From: CALLPQ01 sp038531745
GTDB lineage: Bacteria; Pseudomonadota; Alphaproteobacteria; Caulobacterales; Parvularculaceae
NCBI GenBank assembly: GCA_038531745.1
Contig: JBCBBJ010000013.1
Span: 31,954-95,953, forward strand
Reading direction: 5' to 3'
Length of the DNA: 64,000 bases
Shown here: positions 1 to 8,452 of the stretch, in pieces
How the letters are laid out: every line of letters begins with the position of its first letter
How positions within the stretch are numbered: the first letter of the stretch is position 1
Translations under genes and position numbers: made by a program
The notes under the pieces: model-generated
Told to the model about the DNA's origin: nothing
Databases searched by the model: none
The model's input: only the letters and a program-made list of their open reading frames with translations

Positions 1-408
1 ACTGGTCTGGATGATGAAACCTATCAAAGCAACCGCGACGAAATACAGCGCGCCACGGGCCCCGATGGAATTGATGCGCTTTTGGCGACCCATAATGTGC
101 GGGTTCTTGTGTCGCCTTCCGGCCCCCTGACGGCGCGTATCGACCCAATTAATGGCGATGTTTGGCCCGACTGGTCGGGCGGCGGCTATCTTGCTGCCAT
201 TGCGGGCTATCCGCATTTATCGGTTCCCATGGGGACGGTCCACGGCCTGCCTCTGGGGCTGTCTTTCATTGGTACGAAAAATCAGGATGCTGATATTCTT
301 GCCTATGGCTTTGCTTATGAGGCACGCAGTAGGGCGCGCGTGGACCCGACGTTCATGAATTCAGCTTTTGACCGCCCAGAAATTAAAGCCGCCACCACCC
401 GCCCGTGA
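1..408 (+). CDS. Amidase (amidase-signature family), C-terminal fragment
   Basis: The frame is open from the first base of the window, so the start and the catalytic Ser-cisSer-Lys region lie to the left and are not seen. The visible 135 residues match the end of amidase-signature enzymes: a segment reading GGGYLAAIAGYPHLSVPMG followed by GLPLGLSFIGTKNQDADIL, the usual last strand and helix pattern in which the substrate pocket is closed. Such enzymes hydrolyse amides; some are GatA subunits, others are stand-alone amidases. The tail after the fold is short (about 30 residues). Substrate cannot be inferred. It is followed 46 bases later by an unrelated secreted protein in the same direction. 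Confidence 0.85.
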   Translation, partial: TGLDDETYQSNRDEIQRATGPDGIDALLATHNVRVLVSPSGPLTARIDPINGDVWPDWSGGGYLAAIAGYPHLSVPMGTVHGLPLGLSFIGTKNQDADILAYGFAYEARSRARVDPTFMNSAFDRPEIKAATTRP

Positions 409-454
409 ATAGCGCGGTCATAATTTCACCGGGTTTTCAGGAGACCTAGCGTCA

Positions 455-1399
455 ATGCGATATGTCGTTTTTTCTTTGCTGAGCATCATTGCGATCGGCC
501 TCTCGGGGCCCATTGCCAATGCGCGCCAAGACAGCGACGGGCAATCGGCCCTACAAGCGCTGATCGATCAATATCTGGCAACACCCGATCACGCCCTTGC
601 CGATATCACTGGCGAGGGTCCACGCATCCCAGAGGATCAAGACGCCGCCACGGGGAAAAGCAGCGCAACCACACCGGCGTCAAAACCTGAAGATGAACCG
701 GGTGCCGCCCCCTCAAACGAAGACCCGGCCACCCCGACTTCTTATGAAACACCGCGCCGCGTCTCTCTGATATATCAAGCTTTGCCCCGCTACGAAGCTT
801 GCATTGCCGGTGTGCGCGATGATCTTTCCAACGGACTGATCAAAGCGCGCCGGTGGGTGAGCGATGGCGGCGGCCCGCCGGCAATCCATTGTTTGGCCAT
901 TGCAGAACTTGCCGGGGACACCCCGCGTCTGGCAGCAATTCGCCTTTCCGAATTATCAGAGCGCCCAGCGGCCGGCGATGCGCAAACCCGCGCGACCATC
1001 AGTGCGCAGGCGGCCGAGGTCTTTTTAGGGCTTAATAGGCCCGATGCCGCGCTTGATGCGCTAACCCCGGCATTTGCCTTAGCGCCAGACGCTGGCGATC
1101 TATTTGCACTCGCCGCCCGCATCCATGTGGCCCGGCGGCGATGGCAGCAAGCGGTTGATGCGGTTGACCAGGCCGAGGCCCTCGGTTTCCGCTCCTTGCT
1201 GGGGCTGGTGGCCCGCGCGCGCGGGCTCAAAGAGCTTACCCAATTCGAATTAGCAGCTGAAGATGTGGCCGCCGCCTTGCGGATCGATCCGTTTTTCCTC
1301 GACGCGTTGGTCCTCCGCGGCGAGCTGGCCCAGACCGGCATTCAGATCAACACAAATTTTCGCCGCCGTGAGCCGCCGCTGCCCGTTGCCCCGGACTAA
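455..1399 (+). CDS. Secreted TPR-like protein of unknown function
   Basis: 314 residues. Residues 1-23 form a Sec signal peptide (basic start, hydrophobic core, ANA before the likely cleavage site). Residues 60-105 are a Pro/Ala/Glu-rich linker. From about 170 to 300 the sequence is helical and Ala-rich with the spacing of tetratricopeptide repeats (for example LFALAARIHVARRRWQQAVD and the following AARALR-type helix). TPR folds bind other proteins, so a periplasmic scaffold role is a reasonable inference, but I do not recognise the family. The start is supported by GGAG 15 bases upstream. No partner is visible among the neighbours. Confidence 0.7.
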   Translation: MRYVVFSLLSIIAIGLSGPIANARQDSDGQSALQALIDQYLATPDHALADITGEGPRIPEDQDAATGKSSATTPASKPEDEPGAAPSNEDPATPTSYETPRRVSLIYQALPRYEACIAGVRDDLSNGLIKARRWVSDGGGPPAIHCLAIAELAGDTPRLAAIRLSELSERPAAGDAQTRATISAQAAEVFLGLNRPDAALDALTPAFALAPDAGDLFALAARIHVARRRWQQAVDAVDQAEALGFRSLLGLVARARGLKELTQFELAAEDVAAALRIDPFFLDALVLRGELAQTGIQINTNFRRREPPLPVAPD

Positions 1400-1437
1400 G
1401 CACCGCTTGGCATGAACAGCCCGGCGGGCCGACTTTT

Positions 1438-1451
1438 TAGGGACTGTTCAG
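1438..1451. repeat. Short repeat, copy 1 (GGGACTGTTCAG)
   Basis: The 14 bases TAGGGACTGTTCAG recur with one change at 1488-1501 in direct orientation, exactly 50 bases on. The end of this copy (CTGTTCA) can also pair with TGAACAG at 1413-1419, making a possible hairpin just after the upstream gene. The two direct copies bracket the CtrA-type box. Confidence 0.5.
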
Positions 1452-1456
1452 CATCG

Positions 1457-1472
1457 TTAACGCATCGTTAAC
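1457..1472 (+). promoter_or_regulatory. CtrA-type binding box (TTAA-N7-TTAAC)
   Basis: TTAA at 1457-1460, seven bases, then TTAAC at 1468-1472 is an exact match to the consensus bound by the alphaproteobacterial cell-cycle regulator CtrA. It sits in a non-coding stretch 41 bases before the next gene start. The box is part of a tandem CATCGTTAACG repeat. Binding itself is an inference. Confidence 0.6.
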
Positions 1473-1487
1473 GAAAGCAGCCTCTTG

Positions 1488-1501
1488 TAGGGAGTGTTCA
1501 G
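1488..1501. repeat. Short repeat, copy 2; left arm of an inverted pair
   Basis: GGGAGTGTTCAG at 1490-1501 is repeated exactly, in inverted orientation, at 2328-2339 (CTGAACACTCCC). With flanking bases the match is TGT-R-GGGAGTGTTCAG, 15 of 16. The two arms enclose the six-helix membrane protein gene. Confidence 0.55.
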
Positions 1502-1512
1502 TTTAATAAGGA

Positions 1513-2331
1513 TTGGTGGGTTTGGTTCAGGCCGGTAACCATCATGATCCCGTCGGCGACCTGCAGGCGCGTTTAGCCGATGTGATTGCAAAGGGTGCGG
1601 AAAAGGCTGACACGCCCCCGCACCGGGCACACCCTCGCCGGACGGCTTCCAATGGGTTGTCGCGTACTGCGCATTTACATCTGACGAACCTCCTGGCCCG
1701 CCCGCTTCCATTTTGTTTTGTTGCCGTCTTCGTTGCCAGTTTCTACGCGGCAGCGCCGGGGGTTTTGCTGTTGGACCCGGCCAGCCTCGTCTGGTTGCTG
1801 ATGATTGCGCTCACACTAAGCTTTCTTGCGCGGCAGGGTTTTGGCTATCGCAGTGGCCAGCATCAAATCGCGTCGCGGCCTTTGCGATGGCGCGCCTATC
1901 ATCGCGCAGCCATGGGTGTCCTCGGGGTGATTTTGGCGTGCGGGCCGTTTCTTCTGACGACGCCTGCGTCCCCCTCCATGATACCGCTTTTGGTTATAAC
2001 CGGCGCCGGGGCGATGACCGCGCTCCTCCAGGCTTGTGATCGTAACACTAGCTTGCGTTTTATCATGCCCATCTTGATTGGTGATGTCCTTTACCTTTGT
2101 ACCCTCGGCACAACGCCAATTGGCACGATGATTGGCGGTTTGATGATTGGGCTCGCGCTGTTAACGGCTTTGTTGTTTCTGTCCAATCGTGCCGAAACCA
2201 AGGCGCGGTTAGACTATCCACCCACGCATATGCGGACCGCTGCCGACAATGTCGCGTCTTTGCGTCCCGTCAGGGTGCACCGCAACAAGGCGGAGCATCA
2301 GCGTCACCCCGAAACGGCGCAAGCGGTCTGA
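1513..2331 (+). CDS. Six-helix membrane protein resembling an orphan sensor input domain
   Basis: About 272 residues from TTG 1513 (GTG at 1516 is equally possible; an AAGG stretch lies just upstream). Residues 1-60 are polar; hydrophobic helices lie near 65-83, 90-106, 133-150, 155-172, 183-200 and 205-224; the tail is a basic 45-residue cytosolic segment. The helix layout, with a basic RPLRWRAYHR loop after helix 2, resembles the membrane input regions of many alphaproteobacterial histidine kinases and diguanylate cyclases. No kinase, GGDEF or other output domain follows: the frame simply stops. It could be a decayed sensor, or a stand-alone membrane protein. A CtrA-type box and short repeats precede it and an inverted copy of the repeat contains its stop codon. 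Confidence 0.6.
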   Translation: MVGLVQAGNHHDPVGDLQARLADVIAKGAEKADTPPHRAHPRRTASNGLSRTAHLHLTNLLARPLPFCFVAVFVASFYAAAPGVLLLDPASLVWLLMIALTLSFLARQGFGYRSGQHQIASRPLRWRAYHRAAMGVLGVILACGPFLLTTPASPSMIPLLVITGAGAMTALLQACDRNTSLRFIMPILIGDVLYLCTLGTTPIGTMIGGLMIGLALLTALLFLSNRAETKARLDYPPTHMRTAADNVASLRPVRVHRNKAEHQRHPETAQAV

Positions 2332-2339
2332 ACACTCCC
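2328..2339. repeat. Short repeat, right arm of the inverted pair
   Basis: CTGAACACTCCC is the exact reverse complement of 1490-1501. It overlaps the TGA stop (2329-2331) of the membrane protein gene. I see no transposase and no clear target-site duplication, so calling this a mobile unit would go too far. Confidence 0.55.
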
Positions 2340-2394
2340 CACAGCACGCTCAGCGAAATAACGTATCCACACATCCGGCGTATACGAAGTGTTA

Positions 2395-2407
2395 GACCCT
2401 AAGGGTC
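2395..2407. repeat. 13-base palindrome upstream of the glutamate dehydrogenase gene
   Basis: GACCCT-A-AGGGTC is a perfect palindrome around a central A. A second palindrome, CGTATACG, lies at 2379-2386. Both are in the 232-base gap before the glutamate dehydrogenase gene and could be operator sites. Nothing identifies the regulator. Confidence 0.3.
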
Positions 2408-2563
2408 CATACATCGTCCGGATTCGCGAGGCGAGATATGGTTGACGTGCCCGTTTTTCAGGTTCAAACCGCCCGTCAAACAGAGCCCACCGCACCCGCG
2501 TCAGCCCGCCATTCGGGGCCCTGATTTATTGATCGCTTACGCCCCCTTCTGGATTTTTGCCCC

Positions 2564-5500
2564 ATGACCCAAGCGCTTGTGCCCACCCTCGAAGATGAAC
2601 ATGTGCTGAAAGCCCTGATTGACCATGCCGGGCGCCAAACCGAAGGCGACTGGCGCGACGGGGACCACACCGACCCTGCGTTTGAAAGCCTGCTTGAACA
2701 GTTCGCGCGATTTGCAACCGGTGATGATTATCTTTGGGCCCATCCTGACCTTCTATTCGAGCGCGCGGCACGGGTCTGGGCCGCTGGACAAACGCGCACA
2801 GCAAACACCTCCATCATTGATTTGAGTATCGCCGCCGAGGACCGCGCCAATGCCGGCGGCGCCAACGCGAACGGGGATGCTGCCCGCCAATCGCGGCGAA
2901 CCGTCCTTAAACTGATCACCGAAGATAAACCTTTCGTTGTGGATAGTATTACCGCCGCAATCACCGAAGCGGGCAAGGCAATTCACTTTTTTGTCAATGC
3001 GGTTCTCGATACGCCACGAACCAGCGATGGCGTGCGCACACATCCCAGTGAAGCGGGCAGCGTTACAACGCGCGAATCTGTTATTTATGCTGAGCTTGAT
3101 GGGCCTATCGACAGTGAAGAGCTGGAAATTCTTGAGGGTGAACTAAAACGCGTTCTATTTGACGTGGAGGCAGCCGTCGCCGATTGGCAGGCCATGCGTA
3201 TGCGGATGGAATCTGCGATTATCCGCCTGCGCTATCTAAAGTTAAAAACTGTTTCCAGCGAAGACCTTTCGGAGGTCTGTCATTTTCTTACTTGGGTCTT
3301 GAATGATCAATTTGCGTTCCTCGGGGTGCGCCGATACAAGGCCTCAACAGTTGATGGGCAACTGGTTTTTGAGCGTGACCCCGTAGGCGACCTCGGTACA
3401 CTGAAGGATTCAACCCGGCGTATTCTGAAAAACACTTATTCGGCAAATGGTGAGCTGTCACCGGCGGTGGAGGATTTCCTGCGATCCGAAGAGCCCTTGC
3501 TGATCGCCAAGGCAAACTCCAAGTCTATTGTCCATAGGCGTACTTATCAGGATTACCTTGGTGTCAAACTTTATGATGATGCGGGCAACCTTGTGGGTGA
3601 GGACAGGTTTATCGGGCTCTTCACCGCTGATGCCTATAATCGACCCGCGACGGAGATCCCGCTTTTGCGCGCCAAGGTGGATAAGATTATAAAAGCCTCT
3701 CCTTTTGTCGCTGGCGGGCACAATGAAAAGGCGCTCTTACATATCCTCGAAACATATCCGCGTGATGAGCTTTTTCAAGTTGATGTGGAAACCTTGCGCG
3801 ACACCTGTATTGAGATTTTACGGCTTTATAAACGCCCGCGCGTTAAACTAATCCTACGCCGTGACCGGTTTGATCGATTTATCAGCGCATTTGTTTTTAT
3901 CCCGCGCGACGTTTTCAATTCTGACAGGCGCCATGCCATTGGGCAGGTTTTGGCCAAGAGCTTTGATGGCCGGGTATCGGCTTTCTATCCTCATTTTGGC
4001 GATGCTGCGCTGGTGAGGGTTCACTTTATTATCGGTATTAATCCGGGTGCCCCGCAAGGACCCGGGATCACCAAGCTTACCCATGACATTCGTACGCTCT
4101 GCCGCGATTGGGATGACGATCTTTTAGCAACTATTCGTAACACGGTGCGGTCTGTCACCCCGCGCGTTTTATTTGATAAATATCGCAACGCCTTTGATGG
4201 AGGTTATCGCGACCATGTGGGCGCAGACCAGGCGCTTGAAGACATTATGGCGATCGAAGCCCTGGGCGAGGCACCGCACCGGGTGCGTGCTTATCGTAAG
4301 GCCGATGACCCCGATACACTGTTTCGCTTGTCACTTTATCTACGCAAGGGTCCAGCACGCTTGTCCGACCTGATCCCCACGCTGGAGAATTTCGGCCTGA
4401 GTATCATGACCGAAAATGCGCACCATGTGGTTCCGGGAAGTAACGACGCGAGCGCGGAATCGGTTTGGATCCACGACTTCAAAACCGAAACGCAAGCCTG
4501 CACAGCAATTGATTTTCAGCGTACGAAAGAAATTTTCGAAGCAGCTATGGACGCTATCCTTAAGGGGGCGTGTGAGGATGATGGCTTTAACCGCTTGATT
4601 ATTACGGCCGGTCTGAACTGGCGCGAAGCGTGGTTTTTGCGCGCGGCTGCCAAGCACCATTTGCAAACAGGGTTTGCATATTCACAGCGCTATATTGAAG
4701 ACGCCTTGGTCAATCACCCTGCCATTAGCCAGGCGCTGATCCGGGCGTTTCACGCGAAGTTTGCACCTAACGCCCATGGCGATCAGGACGCCGCGGATAC
4801 GCCCGATTACGATACCGAAATCGACACCATCCTTACCATGTTGGATGCGGTCACAAGCCTTGATGAAGACCGGATTCTGCGCCGATTTGTCAATTTACTG
4901 GGCGCCATGACACGCACAAATTACTATCAGACGAGCGCAGATGCGGATTTTCGCCCCTGTCTGGCGATCAAGATCGACAGCGCAAAACTAGAAGAAATCC
5001 CAACACCAAAGCCCTATCGGGAAATCTTCGTTTCCGGGCCCGCCATTGACGGGGTTCATTTGCGCTTCGGGCCGATCGCCCGAGGCGGCTTGCGCTGGTC
5101 AGACCGCAAGGAAGATTTCCGTACTGAGGTTTTGGGGCTTGTAAAAGCCCAGCGCGTGAAGAATGCCGTCATTGTGCCCAATGGGGCAAAAGGCGGTTTT
5201 TATCCCAAGCAGTTACCCAATAGTGGGGACCGGAACGCGACGTATGAGGCCGGACGTGCGGCCTATAAGCTATTCATCAGGAGCCTTCTTGATGTGACGG
5301 ACAATATAATCGATGGCGAGATCATTCGCCCACAGAATGTTGTCTCTCATGATGGTGACGATCCTTATTTAGTTGTTGCCGCCGACAAGGGCACCGCACA
5401 GTTTTCCGATACGGCTAACGCTATCTCCGTCGATTACGGGTTCTGGCTTGGCGATGCCTTCGCGTCGGGTGGCTCGGTGGGGTATGATCACAAAGCCATG

Positions 5501-7534
5501 GGTATTACCGCCCGCGGCGCGTGGGAAGCGGTCAAACGCCATTTCCGCGAGCGTGGCAAAGACATCCAAACCGAGCCTTTTACCGTCACAGGTGTGGGCG
5601 ACATGTCTGGCGATGTTTTTGGCAATGGTATGCTTCTGTCTGATCAGATCAGGCTCGTAGCAGCCTTTGACCACCGTGATATTTTTATTGATCCGACCCC
5701 GGACCCGGCCACTTCTTTTGCGGAGCGCCAAAGGCTCTTCAACCTCGCACGGTCGTCCTGGCAGGATTATGACACAAACCTAATCTCCGAAGGCGGCGGT
5801 GTTTTTTCGCGGCAAGCAAAATCAATCGCCCTCACCGCTCAGATGAAGACTTGTCTTGATTGTGATGCGGACCGGCTCACCCCCAATGAGCTTTTGACGG
5901 CCATTTTGAAAGCACCGGCGGAACTCTTCTGGCTTGGCGGTATTGGTACCTATTTTAAGGCTGACCAGGAGGAAAATTGGCGCGTTGGCGATCGCGGCAA
6001 TGACGCCATCCGCATCAATGCGTCGGAGATGCGTATGTATGTGGTGGGCGAAGGGGCTAATCTCGGCCTAACCCAGCAGGCGCGTATTGTCTTTGCCCGC
6101 AATGGCGGGGCCATCAACACGGATGCCATTGATAACTCGGCTGGCGTGGATTCATCAGATCACGAAGTGAACATCAAAATCCTGCTGCGTGAGGCAGTTC
6201 AACGTGGCGAACTTGCCCGCGAGACGCGCGATACCCTGTTGGCCGAAATGACCGATGATGTGGCACAGCTGGTGCTGCAGCATAATTACGACCAGACACG
6301 GGCCCTCACCCTCGCCCACACCACAGGCGCCGCTGATCTGAATGCCCATCACCGGTTTATAAAATTTCTGGAAGCCGAAGGTCGACTTGACCGCCAAGTT
6401 GAGGATTTGCCCACTAACGCCACTTTGCGCGGGATGATCCGTGACGGGGCGAGCCTGACCCGCCCAGAACTTGCGGTGCTGCTTGCCTATGCGAAATTGT
6501 GGCTTTTTGACGAGCTTGTTGCCTCCCGTGTGCCCGACGATCCGGTATTCGCGCAGGAATTAGAGGCCTATTTTCCGGCGGCGGTTCAAGGTTTTGACAA
6601 GGCCCTCGCCAATCACCGACTGCGGCGCGAGATCATTGCCACGCGTCTTTGCAATGAGCTTGTGGACACGTGCGGCATCGCGTTTGTCTATGACGCGCAA
6701 GTGAGCACCGGCGCAACCATTGAGGAAATTGTTCTATCCTATGAGGCGGCACGACAGATTTTCAGCCTACGCACTTTTGCTGATGGGATCAGTCGGCTCG
6801 ATAACACGCTGCATGCATCGGTTCAAACCGCCTTGTTTCAAGATGCGTCGCGCTTACTGCAAGAACAGACTTACCGCCTCGTGACCGATATCCGCAGTCT
6901 TGATATTCTTAATACGCACGGGGTTATTGGCCTGCTTGATCATTATGGGGAGGATACCCGCACCCTGCAAAAAGCGTTTTTGGAGATTGCGCCGTCTGCC
7001 CTTGCCGAGGCAATTGATGAGCGCACACGGGATTGGGAAGCAAAAGGCGTTACCCCGCAGCTCGCCCGTGAAGCAGCCCTGTTCCCGGCGCTGGAGCGCA
7101 CCTTTGATAGCGTTGACACAGGCCGCGAGGCCGGGCGATCCGCCGAGCGCGCCGCGGCAGTGCTCTTTGCTGCCGGACGACGCCTGCAGCTGGAAAAACT
7201 GCGCGCCAATGTTCGGCGTTATCCCGCATCTGATCATTTCGACCAACGTGCCATCCGGCGATTGATGGAAGAGATCACGCGCCAGCAACGCGTCTTGACC
7301 CGGCATTTGTTACAAAGTGGTGGTTTCACCGACGGCGAAATGGCCGCCGACCAATCGCTGGACGAGCTTCGTCAATGGGAAGACCAACATCGCCAGGCCT
7401 TTGATCGGTACGACCGCTTCATCACCGAGGTTGACCCCGGCGCCAATTCCGCTTTGAGTGTAAGCCAGATATCGCTGATCAACCGCCAGCTTATTGAGCT
7501 AAACGAGAGGCTGGCCGCAGAGCGGGCTACATAA
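2564..7534 (+). CDS. gdhZ: NAD-specific glutamate dehydrogenase, large (about 180 kDa) type
   Basis: 1656 residues, the normal size of the very large bacterial NAD-GDH family. The enzyme oxidatively deaminates glutamate to 2-oxoglutarate and ammonium with NAD in the cytosol. The N-terminal half (about 1-720) is the long regulatory region with ACT-like segments. The catalytic core starts near residue 830 with RFGPIARGGLRWSDRKEDF and continues through NAVIVPNGAKGGFYPK. The dinucleotide-binding part includes the glycine-rich MYVVGEGANLGLTQQARI stretch near residue 1160. The C-terminal third is helical as in the family. The start ATG has only a weak ribosome site. It is followed by the hydrolase gene after 38 bases. 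In Caulobacter the homologue also couples metabolism to FtsZ; whether that applies here is unknown. Confidence 0.95.
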   Translation: MTQALVPTLEDEHVLKALIDHAGRQTEGDWRDGDHTDPAFESLLEQFARFATGDDYLWAHPDLLFERAARVWAAGQTRTANTSIIDLSIAAEDRANAGGANANGDAARQSRRTVLKLITEDKPFVVDSITAAITEAGKAIHFFVNAVLDTPRTSDGVRTHPSEAGSVTTRESVIYAELDGPIDSEELEILEGELKRVLFDVEAAVADWQAMRMRMESAIIRLRYLKLKTVSSEDLSEVCHFLTWVLNDQFAFLGVRRYKASTVDGQLVFERDPVGDLGTLKDSTRRILKNTYSANGELSPAVEDFLRSEEPLLIAKANSKSIVHRRTYQDYLGVKLYDDAGNLVGEDRFIGLFTADAYNRPATEIPLLRAKVDKIIKASPFVAGGHNEKALLHILETYPRDELFQVDVETLRDTCIEILRLYKRPRVKLILRRDRFDRFISAFVFIPRDVFNSDRRHAIGQVLAKSFDGRVSAFYPHFGDAALVRVHFIIGINPGAPQGPGITKLTHDIRTLCRDWDDDLLATIRNTVRSVTPRVLFDKYRNAFDGGYRDHVGADQALEDIMAIEALGEAPHRVRAYRKADDPDTLFRLSLYLRKGPARLSDLIPTLENFGLSIMTENAHHVVPGSNDASAESVWIHDFKTETQACTAIDFQRTKEIFEAAMDAILKGACEDDGFNRLIITAGLNWREAWFLRAAAKHHLQTGFAYSQRYIEDALVNHPAISQALIRAFHAKFAPNAHGDQDAADTPDYDTEIDTILTMLDAVTSLDEDRILRRFVNLLGAMTRTNYYQTSADADFRPCLAIKIDSAKLEEIPTPKPYREIFVSGPAIDGVHLRFGPIARGGLRWSDRKEDFRTEVLGLVKAQRVKNAVIVPNGAKGGFYPKQLPNSGDRNATYEAGRAAYKLFIRSLLDVTDNIIDGEIIRPQNVVSHDGDDPYLVVAADKGTAQFSDTANAISVDYGFWLGDAFASGGSVGYDHKAMGITARGAWEAVKRHFRERGKDIQTEPFTVTGVGDMSGDVFGNGMLLSDQIRLVAAFDHRDIFIDPTPDPATSFAERQRLFNLARSSWQDYDTNLISEGGGVFSRQAKSIALTAQMKTCLDCDADRLTPNELLTAILKAPAELFWLGGIGTYFKADQEENWRVGDRGNDAIRINASEMRMYVVGEGANLGLTQQARIVFARNGGAINTDAIDNSAGVDSSDHEVNIKILLREAVQRGELARETRDTLLAEMTDDVAQLVLQHNYDQTRALTLAHTTGAADLNAHHRFIKFLEAEGRLDRQVEDLPTNATLRGMIRDGASLTRPELAVLLAYAKLWLFDELVASRVPDDPVFAQELEAYFPAAVQGFDKALANHRLRREIIATRLCNELVDTCGIAFVYDAQVSTGATIEEIVLSYEAARQIFSLRTFADGISRLDNTLHASVQTALFQDASRLLQEQTYRLVTDIRSLDILNTHGVIGLLDHYGEDTRTLQKAFLEIAPSALAEAIDERTRDWEAKGVTPQLAREAALFPALERTFDSVDTGREAGRSAERAAAVLFAAGRRLQLEKLRANVRRYPASDHFDQRAIRRLMEEITRQQRVLTRHLLQSGGFTDGEMAADQSLDELRQWEDQHRQAFDRYDRFITEVDPGANSALSVSQISLINRQLIELNERLAAERAT

Positions 7535-7572
7535 CCGCGTGATCGATCTGCATTAATGGAGGCATCGTCAGG

Positions 7573-8301
7573 ATGACCAAATCGTCGCCGCCTTTCACCG
7601 TGCAAGTTGTTCCGGTTACCCCGTTTCAACAAAACTGCTCAATCATCAAGGCACCGTCTGGCAAGGCCGCTGTTGTGGACCCTGGCGGGGAAGCCGATAA
7701 GATTTTGGCAGCGGCGGAGAAGTTTGGCGCCACCATCGAACAGATCTGGATTACCCACGGGCATCTTGACCATGCGGGCGGCGCCGAAGCGGTGAAGAAA
7801 CAAACCGGTGCCCCAATCATTGGTCCGCACCGGGAGGATCAGTTCTGGCTTGAACAGATCACCAATCAGTGGACCCAATATGGCCATGCGGGCATGGGGG
7901 AAGACTGCGCGCCAGACCGCTGGCTCGAAGATGGCGACGTTCTCACCTTGGACGGCATTGACTTCAACGTTGTTTACACCCCCGGTCACACGCCGGGGCA
8001 TGTGGTCATCTACCATGAAGGCATGCGTGTTGCTTTTGTGGGTGATGTGATCTTTGCCGGCAGCGTGGGGCGTACGGATTTTCCCCGCGGCGATCAGGCA
8101 ACATTGGTTAGTTCGATCACGCAAAAGCTGTGGCCGCTGGGCGATGATATGCAATTCGTTCCTGGCCATGGGGGCATGTCCACCTTCGGGGCGGAGCGGC
8201 AGACAAACCCGTTTGTGAGCGATAAAGTCACAGGCTATGGCGGCGCCGCCACCAGCGCGCCGGATATCTTTGCCCAGCGCACATCTAAGCGCTGGCAGTA
8301 G
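7573..8301 (+). CDS. Metallo-beta-lactamase-fold hydrolase (glyoxalase II-like)
   Basis: 242 residues with the full zinc-site set: THGHLDHAGG near residues 60-69, PGHTPGH near 137, GDVIFAGSVGRTD near 157-169 and PGHGGMST near 197. This matches small single-domain glyoxalase II-like thioester hydrolases (YcbL type) in the cytosol. The real substrate of these short proteins is often unclear, and it lacks the C-terminal helical domain of classical glyoxalase II. GGAGGCA lies just upstream of ATG 7573. It may be cotranscribed with the glutamate dehydrogenase gene 38 bases upstream. Confidence 0.9.
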   Translation: MTKSSPPFTVQVVPVTPFQQNCSIIKAPSGKAAVVDPGGEADKILAAAEKFGATIEQIWITHGHLDHAGGAEAVKKQTGAPIIGPHREDQFWLEQITNQWTQYGHAGMGEDCAPDRWLEDGDVLTLDGIDFNVVYTPGHTPGHVVIYHEGMRVAFVGDVIFAGSVGRTDFPRGDQATLVSSITQKLWPLGDDMQFVPGHGGMSTFGAERQTNPFVSDKVTGYGGAATSAPDIFAQRTSKRWQ

Positions 8302-8452
8302 GCTCGGAGCCTGGCATTCAGGCGCGCAATTTTACCCTTTGCGGTTGGCGGAAACTTCGCCTATAGCACCCTCTTAGCCAACAGAATCATAGCCTATCGC
8401 ACTGCCCTTGGGACATTCCCGGCGGTGCGCGTTTTTGCGCGCGAGTAACCTT

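Noticed and set aside
1488..2339. Calling the inverted-repeat unit an insertion sequence
   Set aside because: There is no transposase and no visible target duplication; the repeats are only 12-16 bases.
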